Positions 5,817-9,942 of a stretch of DNA of 9,942 nt are shown here, piece after piece. The position numbers were made by a program, and so were the translations under genes. Each line of letters opens with the position of its first letter. The stretch's first letter is position 1. The notes under the pieces are model-generated. The model made no database searches, had not been told where the DNA came from, and saw only the letters and a program-made list of their open reading frames with translations. Source of the DNA: Polyangiaceae bacterium (lineage in GTDB: Bacteria; Myxococcota_A; Polyangia; Polyangiales; Polyangiaceae); contig JAICXU010000056.1 in the NCBI GenBank assembly GCA_025934595.1, forward strand, positions 1 through 9,942. Direction: 5' to 3'.

Positions 5817-7322
5817 ATGCTGCTCGCATTCGCACTCTCGCCGTTTTTGATTCTGGGCATCGGCGCCCTGCTGCTCATGCTCGCCGAAGCATTCGCGGCG
5901 CCGTCGTCGCGGAATCGCGCCGGTGACAACGAGGAGAGCGCGCGCGGTCAAGCGCTGGGCGCCACGATGGTGTTTCTTGCCGCTGGCGCCTTCGCGGCCG
6001 GCGTCTGGCTATACGGCATCGACGATCTCGAAGGCGCGAGCTCCCTCGCGCCGTGGCTGATGATCGATCGCTTCACGGTGTTTTTCGAAATGCTCCTGTG
6101 CCTCGGCGGCGCGCTCGCATCTCTCCTCGCGGGCGGATATTTGCCCGAGCACAATTTGAACCGCGGCGAGTTCTATGCGCTCCTCCTATTCTCGACGCTC
6201 GGCGCGATGATCCTCGCCGCCGCCGGCGATCTCCTCACCGTGTTTCTCGGTCTCGAGACGATGTCGATCGGCGCGTACGCAATGACCGCGTTTCGCCGCA
6301 CGTCGTCGCGATCGGCAGAGGGCGGGCTCAAATATTTCTTGCTCGGGTCGTTCGCGGCCGCGGTCATGCTCTATGGATTCGCGCTCCTTTACGGCGTGAC
6401 TGCGCACACGGATTTGGCCGGCATCGGAGCCTCGCTGGCCGCCGGTAGCGCGAAGAGCCCATTCGCGATCCTCGCGCTGGCACTCGTGCTCGTCGGCCTC
6501 GTGTTCAAGGTGAGCGCGGTGCCGTTCCACATGTGGACGCCCGACGCGTACGAAGGTGCGCCGACGCCCGCGACGACCTTCATGGCGATCGCTGTGAAGA
6601 GCGCCGCGTTCGCGATGATGCTCCGCATTTTGCTGACGTCGTTCGGAACCGGCGCATGGATTTCTTGGGCGAGCGGATGGCCGCCGGTCCTCGCGTGGAT
6701 CAGCGTGCTCACGATGACGGTCGCGAATCTCATCGCCGGCCGCCAAGACTCCGTGAAGCGCATGCTCGCGTACTCGAGCATCGCGCACGCCGGATACCTC
6801 TTGCTCGGTGTCGTCGCGTGCTCGCGATCGCCACAAGCCACCGCTTCCATTCTCTTCTACTTGCTCGCCTACACCGCATCGACCGCGGGCGCTTTCGGCG
6901 CGCTCATTCTTTGCGGCCGCCGCGGCGCCGAAGCCGTGAGCTACGAAGATCTCTCCGGCATCGGACGTCGTCATCCGGGAGCCGCGCTTCCCTTCGCGCT
7001 CTTCTTGCTCTCGCTCGCCGGAATTCCGCCGACCGCAGGCTTCTTCGGAAAGTGGTTCATTTTCCGCTCCGTCATCGACGGCGGCTTTTACGTGCTCGCC
7101 GTCATCGCGCTTTTGAACAGCGTGGTCGGCGCCTACTACTATCTCCGCGTCCTCGTGTTCATGTACATGCGCGAGCCCGCGGCCGGTGCGCCGGTCGCCA
7201 CGCCGATGCGATCGGGCTACGTCGCCGCCGCTCTTCTCATCAGCGCCATTCTCGTCATCGCGCTCGGCATCACGCCTGGCACGACGCTCGACATGGCCCA
7301 AGCCGCGGGGCTCACGGGCTAG
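5817..7322 (+). CDS. nuoN: NADH-quinone oxidoreductase subunit N
   Basis: NuoN is the antiporter-like proton-pumping subunit nearest to NuoK in the complex I membrane arm. At 501 residues it is close to the family norm (E. coli 485), unlike NuoL and NuoM here. The counterparts of the E. coli functional residues are Glu147 in FLGLETMSIGAYAM (E133), Lys231 in LVFKVSAVPFHMWTPDAYEG (K217), Lys261 in AIAVKSAAFAMML (K247) and Lys412 in GFFGKWFIF (K395). A polar loop with SSRNRAGDNEESARG (about 30-44) separates the first two helices. The ATG at 5817 begins the first hydrophobic helix; the 20-base gap after nuoM contains only a weak purine run (ggaaaaa). This is the last recognisable nuo gene. I see no convincing terminator behind it, so transcription may continue into the lipoprotein gene 80 bases downstream. 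Confidence 0.96.
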   Translation: MLLAFALSPFLILGIGALLLMLAEAFAAPSSRNRAGDNEESARGQALGATMVFLAAGAFAAGVWLYGIDDLEGASSLAPWLMIDRFTVFFEMLLCLGGALASLLAGGYLPEHNLNRGEFYALLLFSTLGAMILAAAGDLLTVFLGLETMSIGAYAMTAFRRTSSRSAEGGLKYFLLGSFAAAVMLYGFALLYGVTAHTDLAGIGASLAAGSAKSPFAILALALVLVGLVFKVSAVPFHMWTPDAYEGAPTPATTFMAIAVKSAAFAMMLRILLTSFGTGAWISWASGWPPVLAWISVLTMTVANLIAGRQDSVKRMLAYSSIAHAGYLLLGVVACSRSPQATASILFYLLAYTASTAGAFGALILCGRRGAEAVSYEDLSGIGRRHPGAALPFALFLLSLAGIPPTAGFFGKWFIFRSVIDGGFYVLAVIALLNSVVGAYYYLRVLVFMYMREPAAGAPVATPMRSGYVAAALLISAILVIALGITPGTTLDMAQAAGLTG

Positions 7323-7402
7323 CCGCGTCCGTTGGAGTCGCGCGCTCGCGTGAGCCGCTTTTCGAGCCCGGCGCAACTCTTGAAGGTGCCACCACGTCCC
7401 TC

Positions 7403-8332
7403 ATGAACCGTCCGCGCGCGCTTCCTCCACTTCTCACGATTTGCCTATTTTTCGTGGCAATCGCGCCGATCGCGGCGTGCCATGGATCCTCGACCGACAA
7501 GAGCGATGCGGCAACGACGTTGGCGCCGTCGCATTCGGGGGTGGCAGCCGTTCCCTCGACCCCGATGAACGCAGCCGCGCTCCCTTCGGCGAGCGTCGCG
7601 GCGATGGTGAACCCTGCGAATCTACCGCCGTACACGGGACCCACCGGATCGCTCGAGGGGACCATCTCGGTGAAGGGAGATCCCGCGCCGTCCGCGAACC
7701 TCGATTTGAGCCGATGCCCGCAGACCGCGAGCGTCTACGGAAAAACATTTCGCGAAGGCGCGACTCTGTCCGACGGCTCGCGCCAGCTCGCCGACGCGCT
7801 CGTCGTCATCACGGGATACCAGGGCGCGTACATTCCGGAGCGCCAGCCTTCGAAGACGCTCGACATTCACGACTGCGCGTACGCGACGCGCACGGTGGAC
7901 CTCACGTACGGACAGAAGCTCCTCATCGCGAACAAGGACGCGAAGATGGTGTACGCGCCCGTGCTCGACGCGTTCCCCACGATGGCAGTGATGGTGCCCG
8001 CACCCAATGCCGATCCGATCACGCTTTACCCGGAAAAACCCGGGTTTTCGACGCTGAGCGACCGCATGGGCAGCCCGCTCACCGCCGACGTCTACGTTCT
8101 TTTGCAACCGCTGCACGCCGTGAGCGACACGTCAGGTCACTATCGCATCGACGGAATTCCGATCGGCAAAGTCGATCTCAACGTGCGTCTCCGCGCGATC
8201 AATCACGACGTCACGAAGCCGGTCGAGATCCACGACGGCGTCGTCGAGAAAATGGACGTAGTCGTCGAATACAAAACGCCGATCGTCAAACCCACGGTCG
8301 ACGCGAGACCACGCAAGCCGAACCTTCGTTGA
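7403..8332 (+). CDS. Putative lipoprotein with degenerate plastocyanin-like and carboxypeptidase-regulatory-like region
   Basis: The 309-residue product starts with a signal peptide (Arg at 3 and 5, hydrophobic core 9-23) and the lipobox IAAC with Cys26, so it should be lipid-anchored outside the cytoplasm. A low-complexity Ala/Ser/Pro linker (about 27-78) follows. The folded part (about 82-290) begins with GSLEGTISVKG and ADALVVI, then IHDCAY and GQKLLIANKD (about 155-179), and ends with DTSGHYRIDGIPIGKVDLNVRL (about 242-263). This order resembles proteins that join a cupredoxin-like domain to a carboxypeptidase-regulatory-like beta-sandwich. The His/Cys/His/Met copper ligands expected around the NKD segment and before ADVYVLLQPL are not visible, so copper binding is doubtful. 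ATG 7403 is chosen because it gives a complete lipoprotein signal; the same frame is open far upstream but overlaps nuoN. Only AAGG about 15 bases upstream could serve as ribosome site. Its role beside nuoN is unknown. Confidence 0.82.
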   Translation: MNRPRALPPLLTICLFFVAIAPIAACHGSSTDKSDAATTLAPSHSGVAAVPSTPMNAAALPSASVAAMVNPANLPPYTGPTGSLEGTISVKGDPAPSANLDLSRCPQTASVYGKTFREGATLSDGSRQLADALVVITGYQGAYIPERQPSKTLDIHDCAYATRTVDLTYGQKLLIANKDAKMVYAPVLDAFPTMAVMVPAPNADPITLYPEKPGFSTLSDRMGSPLTADVYVLLQPLHAVSDTSGHYRIDGIPIGKVDLNVRLRAINHDVTKPVEIHDGVVEKMDVVVEYKTPIVKPTVDARPRKPNLR

Positions 8333-8350
8333 CCCTTCGACAGGACGGCG

Positions 8351-8839
8351 TCACGGCAGGCAGATAGCGATGTTCTGCGGGATGTACTTCGGCTCGGGCT
8401 GACACGATGTTGCCGATGCGCAGTCCGCCGGACCTTCGCAGATGCGATAGGAGGCCGCGATGGTCGCGCAGTCCGTCGGGCTGCATGCGGACCGCGCGAT
8501 GGACATGCTCACTCCGGCGTCGATCAATTCCGTGAACTTCACGCAGCAGTAGCCGGCGTCGCAATCGCTCGGGCGGAGACACGCGAGCGAAGCGTGATCG
8601 CTGGGGCACAGAGAGACGGACGTGCATTGCGCCGATTGGTCACCGCCGACGCAGCAGATCGAGTTGCCGCCGCAGGAGCCTGACGGCCAGCATGGGCCGC
8701 TGCCATTCTCGGGCCCGCCGTCGCTCTTCGCAGAGCCGGTGAATGACGACGTGCCGCACGCCGACGCGAAGGTGGCCCAGGCCGCGACCGCGACGAGCAG
8801 GCTCGCGCTCCCGAGGAGCGCGGAGGGGACGGGGAACAT
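8351..8839 (-). CDS. Cys-rich lipoprotein of unknown function
   Basis: From the ATG at 8839 the product has 162 residues. A hydrophobic signal (about 6-24) without Lys or Arg ends at a lipobox-like ASAC with Cys28. After a Gly/Ser/Asp linker, the mature part has 16 cysteines, including two CC pairs (SICCVGG, GYCCVKF) and spacings such as C-x5-C, suggesting a compact disulfide-bonded extracytoplasmic protein. I do not recognise a named family; small Cys-rich lipoproteins of this look are common in myxobacteria. An alternative TTG start at 8857 adds six residues and overlaps the stop of the upstream repeat protein in the form TTGA; neither start has a clear Shine-Dalgarno. I list the ATG because it is the stronger codon and gives a signal peptide of more usual length. 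The gene converges on the preceding lipoprotein gene with 18 bases between stops. Confidence 0.78.
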   Translation of the reverse strand: MFPVPSALLGSASLLVAVAAWATFASACGTSSFTGSAKSDGGPENGSGPCWPSGSCGGNSICCVGGDQSAQCTSVSLCPSDHASLACLRPSDCDAGYCCVKFTELIDAGVSMSIARSACSPTDCATIAASYRICEGPADCASATSCQPEPKYIPQNIAICLP

Positions 8840-8853
8840 ATCGACGAATATAC

Positions 8854-9942
8854 TCAACGCCGCGCGGGTCCGAGATTTTTCGCGACGCGAAGAACGAGCG
8901 GATCCGAAGGATCGACGGCGATGAGATTTTTTTCGGCGCCGGCGCCCACTCTTCCCGCGCGGAGCGAAAGCTCGGCGAGCGAGACTGCCACGAGCGTGTC
9001 GTGCGAGCCGAACGGCGCGACGTGCTTCGCGAGCGCTTCACAATTCGGCTCGATTTGCGGCGAATCGGAGCTGAACGCACATGCGAGGAGACGATGACGC
9101 GCGTCGCCGCGCGCGAGCGGCGGCGGCGTTCGACCAAGACGCACGTCGGCTTCGACCGCAGCTTCGGGAGATACGGCGGCGCGATCGATCTTGCCGAGCG
9201 CGACTTGTCTCGCCGCTTCGTCGTTCACGAGCGTGTCGCCGGAGACGGCGGCGGCGAGCGCCGGCGGCGTCGCGCGATGCAAGGGATCGGCAGCCGTGAT
9301 CGGAGCGACGAGCGCTTTGCCGAGATCGTCGCGATCGAGCAGCGCGGCTCGCGACGCGACCTCATCGACGTCGATGCGTCCGAGCGAAGCGCGCGCTTCG
9401 ACGTCGTCGCGATCGGCTCGCAAGAGCGCTTCGTCGAGCGCCATTCGCGCGACGAGAGGAGATTGCGCGATCGAAAAAGATTGTCGTGCGTCGGCGCGGC
9501 GAAGCCGGAGCTCGGCGTTCGCGAGCGATGCGGAGAGAGCGCGCGCTTGGCGGAGCGCGCCGTCTCCCGCAAGTCGGACGGCGGCGTCGGCCACGATCTT
9601 CCATTTCGTCGGCGAGAGCTCCGCGACCCGAGAAAACGCGCTCGATTCGAGCTCGGGCTCGCCGTGGCTCTCGGCCCACGATGCGAGCGCGAGCCACGCG
9701 TCCGCATCGTCTCCGGCTGCGACCGTGAGCGCGACGAGGCGGTTCCGCGCCTCCGTCGCCGATCGCGAATCCTCGACGCGCGCGAGGAGGACTTGGCTCT
9801 TGGTCGATCGCGGATCGACCTCCGCGCCGCGCATCGCTGCTTGCTCGACTTGCACGCGATCGACGCCGCGCGCGATCTCGCACGAAGCACGAACCGCCCA
9901 CGCCGGTCCATATTCTTCGTCGCGAAGCAGCGCGCGCGTCAC
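8854..9942 (-). CDS. TPR-like alpha-helical repeat protein, C-terminal part (5' end outside window)
   Basis: About 362 residues are visible and the frame is open to the window edge, so the true start lies beyond it; the GTG at the edge is probably internal. The sequence is Ala-, Leu-, Arg- and Glu-rich. It has paired amphipathic helices and TPR-type spacing, for example YGPAWAVRASCEIARG, then DADAWLALASWAESHGEPELESSAFSRVAELSP, then a C-terminal TLVAVSLAELSLRAGRVGAGAEKNLIAVDPSDP. The pattern (A/W at helix starts, a G or A at position 8, P ending the pair) is that of degenerate tetratricopeptide repeats, which bind proteins. No signal peptide, enzyme motif or partner can be seen, so function is not assigned. 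It ends at the start of the Cys-rich lipoprotein gene (TTGA overlap with that gene's possible TTG start), suggesting the two form one transcript. Confidence 0.75.
   Translation of the reverse strand: MTRALLRDEEYGPAWAVRASCEIARGVDRVQVEQAAMRGAEVDPRSTKSQVLLARVEDSRSATEARNRLVALTVAAGDDADAWLALASWAESHGEPELESSAFSRVAELSPTKWKIVADAAVRLAGDGALRQARALSASLANAELRLRRADARQSFSIAQSPLVARMALDEALLRADRDDVEARASLGRIDVDEVASRAALLDRDDLGKALVAPITAADPLHRATPPALAAAVSGDTLVNDEAARQVALGKIDRAAVSPEAAVEADVRLGRTPPPLARGDARHRLLACAFSSDSPQIEPNCEALAKHVAPFGSHDTLVAVSLAELSLRAGRVGAGAEKNLIAVDPSDPLVLRVAKNLGPARR

Noticed and set aside
7344..7362. Possible terminator after nuoN: GCTC-GCGT-GAGC hairpin followed by CGCTTTT
   Set aside because: The stem is only four base pairs with a short T run, too weak to call a Rho-independent terminator.
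6533..7402. Upstream extension of the plastocyanin-like lipoprotein frame into nuoN
   Set aside because: The frame is open but yields an Arg-rich sequence over nuoN. The ATG at 7403 directly precedes a complete lipoprotein signal peptide.
8333..8350. Bidirectional terminator between the two convergent lipoprotein genes
   Set aside because: The 18-base gap shows no inverted repeat or T run; termination there is not supported by sequence.
8925..8935. Run of seven T (seven A in the - strand coding sequence) as a possible slippage or frameshift site in the TPR-like gene
   Set aside because: The frame continues normally through it to the stop and there is no sign of an alternative product; only a Lys-Asn codon pair is encoded.

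Overview
The window is GC-rich DNA that is almost completely coding. It carries the 3' part of an operon for respiratory complex I (NADH:quinone oxidoreductase, NDH-1), followed by three genes of unassigned role. GC content, codon use with G/C in third positions, tight gene packing, a PKD-like domain and a small Cys-rich lipoprotein together suggest a myxobacterium-like organism (Myxococcota, perhaps Polyangia). This is inference from style only; no marker gene here fixes the taxonomy.

Positions 1-7322 (+ strand) hold the end of nuoF, then nuoJ, nuoK, nuoL, nuoM and nuoN. All read in one direction and are joined by 1- or 4-base overlaps (F/J, J/K, L/M) or gaps of 7-20 bases (K/L, M/N). NuoF belongs to the peripheral arm, where NADH is oxidised and electrons enter via FMN and the iron-sulfur cluster chain. 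NuoJ and NuoK form part of the membrane arm next to NuoH, and NuoL, NuoM and NuoN are the three antiporter-like proton channels. The key Glu/Lys residues of the channels are all present, so the products look functional. nuoG, nuoH and nuoI are not between nuoF and nuoJ, unlike the classical nuoA-N order, so they must lie elsewhere.

Two features are unusual. NuoL (837 residues) carries a C-terminal PKD-like beta-sandwich domain after its last membrane helix, predicted to be periplasmic. NuoM (647 residues) has about 110 extra N-terminal residues with about three added hydrophobic segments. These two additions are adjacent in the DNA and meet at the nuoL/nuoM junction. NuoF ends in a three-copy 8-residue repeat whose last copy contains the Shine-Dalgarno sequence of nuoJ.

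Positions 7403-8332 (+) encode a lipoprotein that resembles a plastocyanin-like plus carboxypeptidase-regulatory-like protein without recognisable copper ligands. On the - strand and converging on it with an 18-base gap are a Cys-rich lipoprotein (8351-8839, possibly from 8857) and, upstream of that, the C-terminal part of an alpha-helical TPR-like repeat protein (8854-9942, running off the window). The last two are probably co-transcribed. There is no gene-free stretch over 300 bases, and I found no RNA genes, mobile elements or CRISPR arrays.
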